Below are positions 1 to 11,829 of a stretch of 64,000 nt of DNA, in pieces. This stretch comes from Acorus gramineus. Its lineage: Eukaryota > Streptophyta > Magnoliopsida > Acorales > Acoraceae. Where the stretch lies: assembly GCA_030737835.1 (NCBI GenBank), contig JAUJYN010000041.1, forward strand, positions 779,135-843,134, given 5' to 3'. Numbering within the stretch: the stretch's first letter is position 1; every line of letters begins with the position of its first letter. Under the pieces are notes generated by a model that saw only the letters and a program-made list of their open reading frames with translations, made no database searches and was not told where the DNA came from. The position numbers and the translations under genes are program-made.

Positions 1-158
1 CCAAGACCGAGACGGGGGGGGGAGTCGATTCACTGGAAGAAACTAGGGTTAGGGTTTATCGAGAGGGCCGTCTCGGGTCGTGGATCTGGAGAAGTACGTG
101 ATCCCCCGGGGGGACCTTCGATGTCAGGATCTTCGATGATGTTCGGGGTTCAGTGACA
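1..158 (+). other. possible 5' UTR exon of an unidentified gene
   Basis: A GC-richer block ends in a good splice donor (CAAG|GTTTGT at about 158/159), followed by a T-rich, intron-like stretch. It contains a telo-box-like motif (AGGGTTAGGGTTT near 49-58) of the kind common in plant 5' UTRs. A short ATG-initiated ORF (from 121) ends in TGA just before the donor and would act as an upstream ORF. No protein family is recognisable. A matching acceptor could be the TTTTACAG near 1700, but this is a guess. The gene, if real, would begin outside the window. Confidence 0.25.
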
Positions 159-460
159 AGGTTTGTTTCTGTTGCATATGGTTTTAAAGATTCTCGCTTT
201 TTTATTATTTTAGTTTTTTTTTTTTTTTTTTTGATAAATGGGTAATTGCGGGATTCGATGCTTTAGTTGATAAGTGGAAGAACTTTATATTTATTGAGTT
301 TATGATGGGATTCACACGGAAAATCAAGACCGAGTGGCAGCTGATGTCATATGAGTTGATAATATGAGGAAGACATGTAACATGATAAAGTCTGTTGCAA
401 ATGTTATGGGTACTCTGTTGGTTTTAAAACTCTTGTGGAAAATGTTATGAGGGGTCCTTT

Positions 461-681
461 TTCTAGCCCAATTTCCAATTCACATATATTTTGATTTTTT
501 TTTAAATGATATACTTCATCTAATTGGGTACATGCTTTTATAAAAAATGAAACATAATACTCCAATGAATTGCATGAATACATTTATAGAAAATGTAAAA
601 AATTCCTAACAAGACATATGTCTCATCAATGTGAGTATGTGACGCTAACAAAACATATGAGACTGGAATTGGTGTTGGTCT
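461..681 (+). repeat. MITE family A, copy 1
   Basis: About 220 bp, AT-rich, with degenerate inverted ends (left CCAATTTCCAATT, right GACTGGAATTGG). The interior reads ATACTCCAATGAATTGCATG and a variant of ACATATG...GTGAGTA. Related copies lie at 17641-17876, 20428-20600 and, reversed, at 36870-37052. Family assignment is by mutual similarity only. Confidence 0.5.
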
Positions 682-833
682 TGTTGGAAAAGGAATTGTA
701 TGTAACAGAGCTCAACTCCTATTAACATGTGAATAGAAGTGAAAACCTTTTCAGTACATCTTTTATTGATTTTTAAATTTGAATGCTTGGGCCACAATTG
801 GGAAAGAAGAAAAGAAGAAATTGAACACCAATA
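682..833. other. no gene seen
   Basis: AT-rich spacer between a MITE and a microsatellite. I see no coding or regulatory signal. Confidence 0.4.
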
Positions 834-881
<48 letters not shown>

Positions 882-962
882 GTTTTTTGAAAATGGGGGC
901 TCCCCTCGGTTTGATACCCTGACCTCCTTAATGGAGAGGGGAGGTGCTAGACAACTAAATAA
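834..962 (-). mobile_element. SINE-like piece with (ATT)n tail
   Basis: Read on the minus strand, a tRNA-like head (AGTTGTCTAGCACC as a possible A box, GGTATCAAACC as a B box) is followed by a short body and then a run of about 15 AAT triplets, seen on the plus strand as ATT repeats at 835-881. A trinucleotide microsatellite attached to a pol III-like head is a common SINE tail form. No target duplication was found, so it could also be a tRNA-like sequence beside an unrelated microsatellite. Confidence 0.38.
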
Positions 963-1535
963 AACTTGGTTTGCTTGATTATAGGATAATGTTTATGAAA
1001 ATAGATGATATGGGCTATAAAGGTCCCACTCACCTAAACGCCAGAAAATGGTTGAAGGAAAATGGGAGTAAAGCGGTTAAATAAAATAAATAAATTAGCT
1101 TTTATATTCAATAAAAGTTCCTATCTTTTTTTCAAGAAAAAAAAAGCGGTTAAATAAACGAAAGCGGGGGACAAAAGAAGAAGAGAACTTATAAAATGAT
1201 ATATGCATCATGCAATATTAAGATGTTCATTATGATTTTTGTGTATATCAAATTGGTTTTAACATTTTGAACAGAAGCTTTTATGTGTTTTTATATGGAA
1301 TATGCTTGCTTATTAAAGAAAAAATAATTCTCCATGGAATGGATTTTACGTACAATAACACCTCCTTGCCAATTAAGAAGAAACAACAGGTTTATTAAAA
1401 TCTAATTACTGCTTCTCTTATCATCTCCTTTTAGATGCATCATTTATCAACTGACTTTTATCATTTTTTGGCTTTACTAATGATAATCACAAGGGGGTTG
1501 TTTCCACTAAAGATTCACTTGATTTTTGAAAATGA

Positions 1536-1628
1536 AATCTCCTGCATTGGTTTTATAATTGTGGTGAATCTCCTGCATTGGTTTTATAATTGTGGTGAAT
1601 CTCCTGCATTGGTTTTATAATTGTGGTG
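1536..1628 (+). repeat. 31-bp tandem repeat, three copies
   Basis: The unit starting AATCTCCTGCATTGG is repeated three times without any difference I can see (1536-1566, 1567-1597, 1598-1628). It creates a spurious repetitive ORF. Perfect identity implies a recent slippage or unequal-exchange event. Confidence 0.95.
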
Positions 1629-2664
1629 AACTTTAAGCTTCCCTGCTTTGCTCCAGCCATGGCGCTAAGTCATTCTTGGAATTGTGTGTTTATTTTACAG
1701 GGCTAGAAAAGGGATCAACTGTTTGGATGCTGCCTTTCTTTGACTTCCTTTCTTGGTTTAGGTCAATGGCTTACAAATATTTACGAGACACAGAGTTGTT
1801 GTACACAAGTGATGTTATGCATTGAATTGGCAGCCTCCATTCACAGAAGCACAGCCAGCCTCATCATGTGTACATCCTCTCAGGGCAACACACCCAGAGT
1901 ATTAGTCACCTCATTCCTGAGTCATTGATGTGATCAATATTTTTAAGATCACTGCAGGTACTCTGCTGATCTATAAGGATCTATTCAAAATGAATATATA
2001 AAGTTCTGAGTTCAATATACCTTCATGTAATGGTTGCTTTGCCTCAAAAGACAGTCGAGGTATTGCTCAAAGCTTTAAGCTAAGGGGTCAGTTCATGAGG
2101 GATGTTGTAATTGATACATGTTTTTTTTCTTTCTATTTTATGTATTTTTGGGCTGTATGGCATGGCTTTTCCGGAAACTCATATATTATTTACATGCTGT
2201 TTCTGATTATAAAATGGTGTTTTGGTTCAAAATATATTTTTCCTGTGCATTAAATCATTTAGAGGTCAGATTTGCTAGACTAGAAATCAATGACATCACT
2301 GCACTTTAATTTGATAAATAGCCTCATGGTCAAGGATCGCATGTAGATATCACATCTCTTCTATGATCATTGATAGGGAACTGAACTGTTGGTAGGTTAA
2401 TAGGTTATCTAATGTGAACTCAAGATACCCTCTCCCCTCCCCCCCCCCTCCCCCTCGTCTCACATAAAGTTACATACTTCTGCATGTGGGTATATATATA
2501 AACATGTGACAGTAGCACTCACAGGTCAGGATCAGACTCTATTTACATTCTTTACTTGAACCATTTGTTAAAACCCGAGTACCTGGCCGTTGAGCTGTGA
2601 ACGGGGGAAAATTCCGCTGTTTGGCATTCATGAGTTTGATTCTGTTCCAGTTGTCATATTTTGT
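1629..2664. other. 3' flank of the ABCG gene, no gene seen
   Basis: No ORF with family resemblance. The part nearest 2664 should contain the 3' UTR and poly(A) site of the minus-strand ABC transporter. A C-rich/CT-rich run lies near 2430-2455. A possible acceptor (TTTTACAG near 1700) and short non-coding exon-like sequence follow, without support for a product. Confidence 0.4.
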
Positions 2665-5600
2665 TCAAGCTCCTGACTGGAGCTTCATCCTCCTCAGGGA
2701 AATATATGCGATGAGGCGGTACCCAAAAACCATAGCTATCATGGTCAATACTTCTGTCATACCATTGCCCATGGTGATTCCATGTATGGAGGGAGGGACA
2801 CGATCATACTGCACTCGGAGCAGGAGCCTGTATGTATGGTAGTTGAAAGAGAGATAGCGAATCCACGATATGAACACAGGAACTCTCTGCAAAAATCACA
2901 AGCCATTAGTTTATGTTTTTGACATGCATCAAGAACTGAACAAGCAATCTTTGGAAGGTCTCAAATAATGAGAGTTTTTAGAAATCTTAACTCTGTGCTT
3001 GTTTGCTTCGATGTCTTACGATGTTTCTAGAAGAAACTAATGGAATAATGTTATATTCGATAACAGAGGCCAAAATGTCTCTTATATAGATACAAGATGT
3101 ACAAAACCCTAGAAATAGAAAAAGACAAAAAAACCCATGAGAAAAATAGGCCCAACAGGCCTATTTCACTATAATAACTCAAATAGTTTCCAGAATGATC
3201 AATAAGGATCAGTTGAGTCAATGGAGGGGACTTATCATTTTCTGTGATTTGCAATCTATCATAATGTAAAGGTCTCTCACAGAGGAAATGGTCAAACGAT
3301 ATCCATTTCCATTTCTGAACTTCTAGGAATCAGAATTCTCCTCATGCCTCTATCAGCAGTTTAGCTGTTTCAGTCAACGATCAGCTTTGGAGAAATGTTT
3401 GTTAGAAGAGGATTTATGGAACTGGATTCTGTGGAGAGAGAGCTTAACTGGAGATGCTGTGAAGTCTGAGTTTCAAATTTATTGACATTTTGTCAAGTGG
3501 TCTACATTGCCCCTCCTAAAGTTGTATCTGTTATGTGTTTCTGAGCTTTTCATAGTCAATACTGTGCGATGGGATATCATCTTGTTGCAAATTTGGCAAT
3601 GATAATGGTAAATGGATGGAAACATTGAAGTTCTAAGAGGGTTTGGATGGAAGTAGTTAAACAAAATATGGAAAATAATATATTATGGAACTGACCTTTG
3701 TCAGATCTTGTCTCAAATCATTGCGAAACAGGATTTGGTAATGATGAAGATTGTTATGCTCATTCAGCTGACTCACTTCCACACAAAGTGTTGAACTCTT
3801 CTATTTCACTAATCCTATGAGACGAGCTAAGATGTTATTTTTAGTTATTTCTTTTGCTAGTTTCAAAGATAAGTTACATGCTTTTCCAGTTTTCTGAATA
3901 AAATACAAATGTTTCTTGTAATTGTTAATTGTTATGCATTTCACTCCTCTTTTTGGGATATGGGTCAAAATATTCACATAGGTACGTTCTATCTTTTTCT
4001 TTGTTAATATAAATTTTTTATTAAACTTTTAAACTATGCTCAGATCCCTCTTGTGTGTTGGCAAAAATTGAAAAATTTTCTATGGGATTGGGGGGCATAC
4101 AGGTGGAGGTAGCCTACCTAGTTTGGCCGAAAGGTCAGCTACGGGAGGTCCCTTCGATATATATATTAAAAATAAAATAAAAAAACTATGCTCGGATACT
4201 TACATTCACAAAGAAACCACCTGACAACATGAAAGTCATGATTGTTACAGAAGCAAAAGTTGTTGCCTTTTTGATATCCATCAAAGTTGCACCGATAACT
4301 TGTCCTAGCCCCTGTGTTGCATATAAATGTTTACTTTGCAGTTTCAAATTTAACAAAAATAATTTAAACCATCCCATGAGGTATACCTGTGCTGCAATTA
4401 TGCTGAGGAACACAATTAGCATGCTGAGAAAGAAGCAATATGCACTCAATCTTAAGGCCGCCATGAAGTAGACAATGGTTATAAAGATTATAGGCAAAAA
4501 GAGGTCCAGTGGCAGGTCACTTGTTGTCCTAGCCATGAAATATGCACTTAGCCGATACATGTCAACCGCTCGCTCTTTTTTTAGCATGGCCCTTTCTTGA
4601 GGAAATGTGAAGATTGCTGTGAAAACTGGAAAGAATCCCCAGAAGACAGAAATGAAGAACAGTAATCCTGCCTGCATTGAGAGAATGATTGTATATGTAA
4701 AAACGAAGGTTGAAAGCCAACCATTTAATCAACTAGTTTGTTTGTTTTTATACTTAATTATTTGAAAATGGAAGTTGTGGATCATATTTGTTCTTCTAGT
4801 TGGAAGAGAAAAAAGGATGCTCAAGATATTCTAATGTTCAAGGATCCAAGCTGACCTTTGCGTGGATTTTTTGTTCAAACTTCAATGGGAATGTAAAATT
4901 TCTACCCTTCACATGCTTCATCTGAAGCTATATCCTAGATTACCAATTCCTCTACCCGGTGCTAATATGTTAAAATTAATCATGATAAATCATTATTATT
5001 TTTTTTGTCCCACCGTTGTGTGTTATTTTGAAAAAATAAATAAAGCTAGCTGTTGTATTTTGTGATAAGCCGTCGAGGAATCTTTTTATGTATGCATTTC
5101 TTTAAAGGGGCTGTTCTTTTTTTTTTTGCTTGGTAAAGGGACTCTTCTTTCATGCTCAAGTTTCCTATCTCTGTAATTTTGATATGGCCTTTTGTACTGG
5201 GAATCCGTTTTCGTGTCTATTCAGATAGATTCTTGTCATGGATTTGGAATTAATGCCTTTAGAGTAGTCTGCCTTAACTTATTAGCTAATATAAGAGATT
5301 TTGAAACCTTTACTGGTAATGTTAGCATGCCAGAGAATACAGTAACATTTAGGTAACCTCCATAGGAAGCAGCTGTTCTCAAGTGGAGCAAGAATATCGA
5401 GATATGTTCTCTATTTGAATAAATTCCTAACAATTTAGTAATAAAATTCCCCAGGTAGTTCATTACAAAAATGCTAAATTTAGATATGATTATCAAATTG
5501 TTTCTGTATATTATGAATGCTGATCCAATATTCCTCTAATTTGGATAAGCTTATTACCTGATCCTGCAGACCTATTGGGGTACTGTTATCTGAACGCCAC

Positions 5601-8600
5601 CAAAGCAAACCAATGATAAATGCGGTTGCAATAACTTGAGTTATTCTCATCCAGCTTAGATAGTCATGCTTCCTTTCTTTCAGCCCTCTCCAAAACAAGA
5701 TGGTGTATTGCTCCCACCAGCTTGCTCCCCATTCTCGTTTTGGTGATTGCACCTTTGACTTCAGATCTTCATTGACGGGGATGGGCAAGAGGAGCTTCTT
5801 CTTCTCTTTATTTGCAACTCGATTCTCATAAGCCTCCACTAGATACTGCGTCCAATGGTTAAAGTTAAAACTTAGAACAAATAGCTTGGCAGAGGATTGT
5901 GAGTTTACTTGCAATAGAGAATAGTAGTGAAGGTATTGTAGAATTAAGTTATCAAATGAGATATTGAATAGATTTGTATTTGTGTGCCGTTGTTTTATTA
6001 TTTGCAGAATTTGGAGAATTTATCTTACCATAACTACTTTATGAAGTTTTTGATGGCTAAATTAATACTGTTTTGATAAAAGCAATCATTTGCAGTTAGT
6101 AAATGTCATGTTTGCTCTCAAGTAGATAAGAGTGAGAAACTATTCTATGAACTTTTTTTTCCATATAATATCTAACATTGTTAAGCCTTACCTCATGTAC
6201 ATCTGTTGGAGATGGCTTCCCATGGCGCCTTTGTGTTTCCGAGTTTCCCATCTGCACTTTGTCTTCTAATTCCGATGGTATTGAGATATCATTCATATTA
6301 CCATTTGCTAGATCTAGTAGAAACTCTGCAGGATTCATGGCAATGACAGGAGAACATCCTATAGATGAAAAATATGCCATAGCTTCTGATGCCTTGCCAA
6401 AGTAGAGCAAACTTCCCTTTCCAAGAAGGATAAGTTTATCAAATTTGTGAAATAGTCTGCTAGATGGCTGATGAATAGTTGTTGCCACAGTTTTCCCAGA
6501 CTGTTATGAGATCAAAGCAACCACATAAGTACAAATAAGTTCAAACCATAGGAATCCAGATTTCAAGTTTTTTTTCTTTATCATAACTCTAGTAACTTAA
6601 AATTCAGGTGGTTGTAACCTTCACATGGTAAGTCTGAATTCATACTCTTGCTGAGTTTTCAGCTTGTTTGTGCTTACATTTTGTAGCATCTTCCCCATGT
6701 GAATGCTATGATGTTAATCCCCTATTAGTTACTGGAGAATTTCTTGTTCTCTTTTCCAGATTAGCTGAACATCTTCAAATGAAAGAGAAAGAAAGAAGAG
6801 AACTAAAGTTGGTTTAGAGAGGACAAATATGCGTCTGAGCTTTTTCATCATTAACATGATCATGCATCCTAGTAACTCTCTGACTTAGCTTCCTGGCATT
6901 GTTTTAGGAAGAACGTTGACTGCAGAAAACTTGTATTTTTATTTTTTTTGAAAGTGCGTGTTTTCTGGTTAAATCTTCTCCTGTTAATGGGGGGAAAAGC
7001 TCGAATGTAGGAACACTCGGTGAGACAAGAGGTGGTTTGGTATAATAGTATGATTTTTTTTTGTGTGCTATATGAACACAATTTTGACCACACTTAACCA
7101 AAAGAAACATGATCATGCATCCAAGCATTTTTGTTTTCATAATCTGCATATGATAACTTTCTTGGGTGACATCTACAATGGAAGATATGTAATTGTTTCA
7201 CTTTTAACAATCAGAGAACCTTTCAGGCAAGAAAATTAAGTCCTTTGAAAATAATTTTCCCATTTAGGGATCAATATTGATGCATATATAACGATGGTTA
7301 AAATTGTGAAGCAGCAATCATGTGAGAAAGTCTGCATATGATAACTTTCTTGGGTGACATCTACAATGGAAGATCTGTAATTGTTTCACTTTTAACAATC
7401 AGAGAACCTTTCAGGCAAGAAAATTAAGTCCTTTGAAAATAATTTTCCCATTTAGGGATCAATATTGATGCATATATAACGATGGTTAAAATTGTGAAGC
7501 AGCAATCATGTGAGAAAGTCTGTTTTTTGGATATTCAGGAAAATGAAAATGCACATGTTTGAGAATGAAATGATAACCACAGAACATTCTGGGAACTTGT
7601 TATTATATATTTATTCATGTTTATGCATGGACATGTGTAGGATAGTAGGATATTGACTTGAAGGAATGGAAGGCATTAGATTTGCAGTATAGTTCGTAAA
7701 CTAAAATCTACTTCTTTTTTTCTCTCATTTATTGTTAAAAAGAAAGATATAAAACTAAAATCCACTGTCAGGGGATATTCCTAATTAATCATGCCTCGGG
7801 TCAAAGGTTAATTCGGTGTTTTCTTTTGTAGGGAAAGGAAGTTCATGGTGTCATATAGCATAATAACCAAACCATATGTGTAATAACTATTAGATGTATG
7901 AAATGTAATTGGTGACAAAACCCAAAATTCAATAGAACTAAAAGAAAGTATGATATTGATTTGTATTCTAGTTTCCAATTATCCAATCTAGTTGTCTGGG
8001 AGTTCCTATCTATACTTTTATGCTCCTAATATTATCCTATTTGGATGATAGGCTGTATGTACTGTAACTGTTTCAGCAGGAAAATAAGACAAGGATTTTC
8101 TTGTGAAGGTTTTGATATTGAGTTTTTTTGCTCTCAGTTATGGATATTAAGTATTTTATGATGCATCCTTGCTGATAGAGGAGACTTTCTCATACTGTCC
8201 CTATGATGTCATTTTAATCTTGTAGATTAGATACAATTTAGTTTGAGTAAGTTATTTATATTTCAAATAAAAAATGAACTTGAAGCTTTGCAAATGATTG
8301 ATTCTTGTTGGTCTTGAGTTTTCATTATATACTACCAATCAATTTGGCTTCTCTTTGATCACCTGTTCTTTCCATGCATTCATTAATGTTGGATTTTGAA
8401 GTGTGCTCAACCAATTTTGGTATCATGTAGTCACCATTTCAAGTATTTCAGTTGGAAATCTTGTATGGTTACATACCTCAGCGATGTCATGTAGCATCTG
8501 AATTATTCTTAAGGCTGTTGTTGAGTCCAGGCCAGAGGTTGGCTCATCAAGAAAGAGCAATGAAGGGTTGATAATGATCTCATTACCAATACAAACTCTT

Positions 8601-11141
8601 TTCCTTTCACCACCTGAGACTCCCCGCACAAAGGATCCTCCAATCATCGTATCTTGGCATCTGCAAGACAGCAAGAGTACATTCCATAACACTCAGATCT
8701 TGCTTGCAAGTCTAAAGTATCCTCCAATATAATTTTTGACACGGGAAACATGAGCATGAGATCTGCATATGTGTACTTTCACACATCATTTTCTGTGTTT
8801 GCCTGTATATCTGTTGCTGTTTCCAGATAGATAGAAGTGGGTTTTATATCTATTTTGTGGTTGGGATGTCCAGATACATGTATTTTATGAGTGCATAAAT
8901 TTCATGGAGTTTGGTTTGGTCATGTGGAACCAAGTTCACCCAATTCTTAATAACAAACAGCCTTTTAATGCCATTTTAAAAATCTATAGTGAGATAAAAT
9001 ACATTTAAGAACAGGTGATGCATGGAGTTTAGAGCTGTGTGTTCCATTAACATTACTAAGCGCTTGATAACATTGTAGTAACTAAAATAAAATATAAGCT
9101 ATGGTATGCATGGGTCTATGTCTGAGACTTTAATATGATGCAGTTTGTCGTGACACAGTTTCATGTTAGTAACATATCATAGTTTATAGTATCCTTGAAT
9201 GTCCTGTTTTCTTGCATGGACTCATACATGCACATTATGGCAAGTTGCCAAATGCTGAGCTGCATTTGGGAGATGATTCATCTGTCATCCTGTTATTCCT
9301 GTTGAACTACATAGAATGTGAAGTGTATTTAGTGAACCATTAAATTTACCTACCTCTCAAGGCCAAGCTCATTAATGACGTCCATGGCCCTTTCTTCCTT
9401 CTGGTTTCTCGTCAGTGTCTTGGGAAGCCGAAGGAGAGCTGCATATGTTAATGTTTCTTTCACAGTGAGGTGCCCGAACAAAACATCGTCTTGGGTCACG
9501 AATCCTATCCTGTCAAATGTTACTTTGTTACATACTTTTAAATTAATCTTTCCCTTCTCTTTTTTCTTTTTTTCACTTTTAATTACTAACTTCCTCTATG
9601 GTCATGGGCAGGAGCTAATGTTCACTTCAGGGCACATTGAACTCCCCCACCAATCAATTGGCTTGAACTCCAAATCCTCTGAATCCTCCAGGTAAACTAT
9701 TGAACTACATGCCTCCAAAGAACCATAGAATCCGTTAGGTCCCTATTTTTACTGATTTCCTTGTGTATGTAGAAAACTACAATTCTCCTCTTTCATTGGA
9801 TTATCCAGGCTACAATTTACCTTCTCTTCAACGGCTTTGAGTATGGCGTTTCATTGTAAGTTATGGAACCCTCAGCCAACATTGGATTGATTCTCCCGCC
9901 AAGGAGACTGAGGAGAGTGGTCTTGCCACTTCCTGAAGGACCCATCAAAGCTAGCACTTCTCCAGGGCTGACCGAACCTGTGATTCCGTGAAGGATCGGT
10001 TTCTCGGTAGTCGTGGTCACGCCTTTAACCACCACCTTGTATTTTACCTCCTGGAACTGCACAGTTGAAGTAACTCAGGAAGATCAAAGGTGCGTAAGCA
10101 TTCGTAGCCTTTTACAGTTGTCATGGAAGTTCTTGAATGTTGAGTCAATGAGAAATGATTACCTTGAGGTGAATTGGCAGGGTTGGTTCCGCAATGATCT
10201 TCTTTCGCATGCCGGTTTCAATATCCTCTGCTTCTGCAAGGCAGGTACTGTATTTTAGAATCTCATATGTGCATACTTTTGTGTCTGTTCTAAACACATG
10301 CTTGCTGTGTTCCAATTGATATGCACATGTGCCACTACACACAATGCAGAGAGAATGAGCCTTGATTTTTTCCATATTAGGGTCGGGTTTACCATGTAGT
10401 GATGGATTGGGCTGCTTTTTGGCTATAAATCATCTGTCTCTTTCTTATGGATGACTCGATGTATGTCCAATCTGGGGTAGCTTTGGAATTGATCTCTCAA
10501 GGCACAGTTTTCTCAAGATCGGCTGTTTCATTAGAAAGGAAACAAAACTATTTTGAACTAATTTTCAAAAATGTCAATTTTTGTTTGTTCAAAATTGGAA
10601 TATAAAACCAGTTTCAAACAGTATCAAATCCTGATGAACTAAACAGTCCTCCAGTCTGAAAATTCACCCACTGACCACCCAAAAAATGTAATTATTCATC
10701 ATGGCTTATAATTAAAGTCTGTTAAGTTTTCAGATTATGTGAAACTAAACTATGGATAAAATAAATATAGGTCAGATTAAGTGAAGAAGTTTGCAACATT
10801 AGGACTAACATACGATTATCATCGTCGCTGAGGTGATTGTGATCAGTGAGGTCTTCAATGGGGGCATTGAAACCAGTGAATGAGAAGGAGAAGCCGAGGC
10901 TGGCGCTGGATGCCCGGCTCAGTGATGTCCCACCGCTTAGCTCGTCCAGCTCCACCCTCAGCTGCGCACTCCTCGCCTTCCTTATCTGTCCTTTCTTTCC
11001 CATGCTTGCCTTCCTCAGCTGACTTGAGCTAACCTCGGCTGCTACCGTGTCGGCTGAAGCCGCTCGGTTCAGTAATGTCCTCTCTGCGGCCCCCGGTTGG
11101 TCCGATTTCGCCCGTGGAATTATGGATGATGTGGAATCCAT
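2665..11141 (-). CDS. ABCG22: ABCG subfamily half-transporter, ABCG22-like
   Basis: Plasma-membrane ATP-driven half-transporter of the plant WBC/ABCG group. Residue pattern and exon contents follow Arabidopsis ABCG22, a stomatal/drought-related member. Ten exons (minus): 11141-10814, 10233-10163, 10056-9821, 9509-9354, 8660-8477, 6500-6192, 5845-5558, 4671-4387, 4311-4204, 2886-2665. All junctions are GT-AG and phases agree, giving 2187 bp, about 728 aa, close to the family length (~750). The Ser/Ala-rich cytosolic N-terminus holds the conserved [19 protein letters not shown]. Walker A GPSGSGKT is at ~172-179, signature VSGGE ~278-282, Walker B LLFLDEP ~298-304, and the H-loop histidine of TIHQP ~335. 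Exons 7-10 give the ABC2 membrane domain ([16 protein letters not shown], ending RRMKLQSGA). The start chosen is the ATG of MDSTSSI; an upstream in-frame ATG at 11189 lies in a poor context. No disabling change was seen. Confidence 0.94.
3051..3261 (-). mobile_element. short solo-LTR-like insertion in ABCG22 intron 9
   Basis: A 211-bp insertion flanked by an exact 5-bp direct repeat TAATG (3046-3050 and 3262-3266). On the minus strand it begins TGATAGATTG, carries a TATA-like CTATATAAGAG and ends TATCGAATATAA. Size and promoter motif suit a small (TRIM- or Copia-like) solo LTR. The expected terminal CA is not clear, so the class is uncertain. Confidence 0.4.
4046..4182 (+). mobile_element. 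5'-truncated SINE in ABCG22 intron 9
   Basis: Flanked by a near-perfect 15-bp direct repeat (AAACTATGCTCAGAT at 4031-4045; one mismatch at 4183-4197) and ending in an A-rich tail. Its body (GGCCGAAAGGTCAGCTACGG then TCCCTTCGAT) aligns with the 3' half of the SINE at 20776-21589, in the same order. It lacks the tRNA-like head, as expected from incomplete reverse transcription. Its target duplication ends within about 10 bp of the exon 9 splice donor. Confidence 0.65.
7143..7518. repeat. 188-bp tandem duplication in ABCG22 intron 5
   Basis: Two adjacent 188-bp copies (7143-7330 and 7331-7518) start TCTGCATATGATAACTT and end TGTGAGAAAG. The only difference I find is GATATG versus GATCTG. It lies wholly inside intron 5 between the signature-motif exon and the H-loop exon, so the protein is unaffected. 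Confidence 0.96.
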
Positions 11142-11660
11142 CCTAGCCACAGCTTTTCTTCTCAACCAAAAAATAAATATATAAAGCAATAGTGAACCAT
11201 GTCAGTTTTTTTGGTGATACATTTAATGTCATTGAAACAATACGAGGGAAATTCAATTATCTTGGAAGTGAAAAATTTGTTTCAGAACACCTGAATAATT
11301 TTCAAATAATTGGAAGGAATTTATATCAGTCTATGGGGAAATTACCATGGCAATGGTTTTGATTGTATGAATGAAAATGGTCTTGCTTAGCAGGAATTTC
11401 TTATAGAGATTCTTGGTCATATAATTCTGTCACCTCATAAAACTTAAAAACCACAACTTCATTGGCAATCATGATTCACCAGTTCTTTGGTCTGCCATTT
11501 ATATTTTATGATGATGAAATACATAGTCCTGTTTGACTAAAGAAGCACTGTTATATGTTTTGACATATGAAGAAAGGAAGAAAGCAAAAGAAAGAGTGAC
11601 TGAGTGATGTCTGAAATAAAACTCCATCACAACACAAAAGGAAAACAAGAGATTTAATAC

Positions 11661-11750
11661 CTTAGCTAAAACAGAAGCAGTGTGCAAGGTTTTGTGTGTC
11701 TCTTTGTAAGATATTGGACTTCTATTCCAGGAGCTGAAACTGTAGATACA
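11661..11750 (-). other. probable 5' UTR exon of ABCG22
   Basis: A TATA box lies at 11778-11786, which would put transcription start near 11750. A donor CTAAG|GTATTAAAT lies at 11661/11660. An acceptor just upstream of the ATG (GGCTAG|GATGG near 11143, or TTGAG near 11165) would remove a ~500-bp leader intron. This is inferred from spacing and splice motifs only. Confidence 0.5.
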
Positions 11751-11777
11751 CCACTCAAAATTGCTTCTCCTCCACCC

Positions 11778-11786
11778 CTTTTTATA
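11778..11786 (-). promoter_or_regulatory. TATA box of ABCG22
   Basis: TATAAAAAG on the minus strand, followed by GGGGTGGAGGAG. It lies about 640 bp upstream of the start codon, with a plausible leader exon and intron between. Confidence 0.55.
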
Positions 11787-11829
11787 GTGATAGGTAAACA
11801 TTAGAGCAAAAAAACATAGAACACACTTT

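Noticed and set aside
49-60. Telomere-like AGGGTTAGGGTTT
   Set aside because: Only about two units; a telo-box in a leader is far more likely than an interstitial telomere.
739-978. 79-codon frame with poly-isoleucine
   Set aside because: Produced by the ATT microsatellite.
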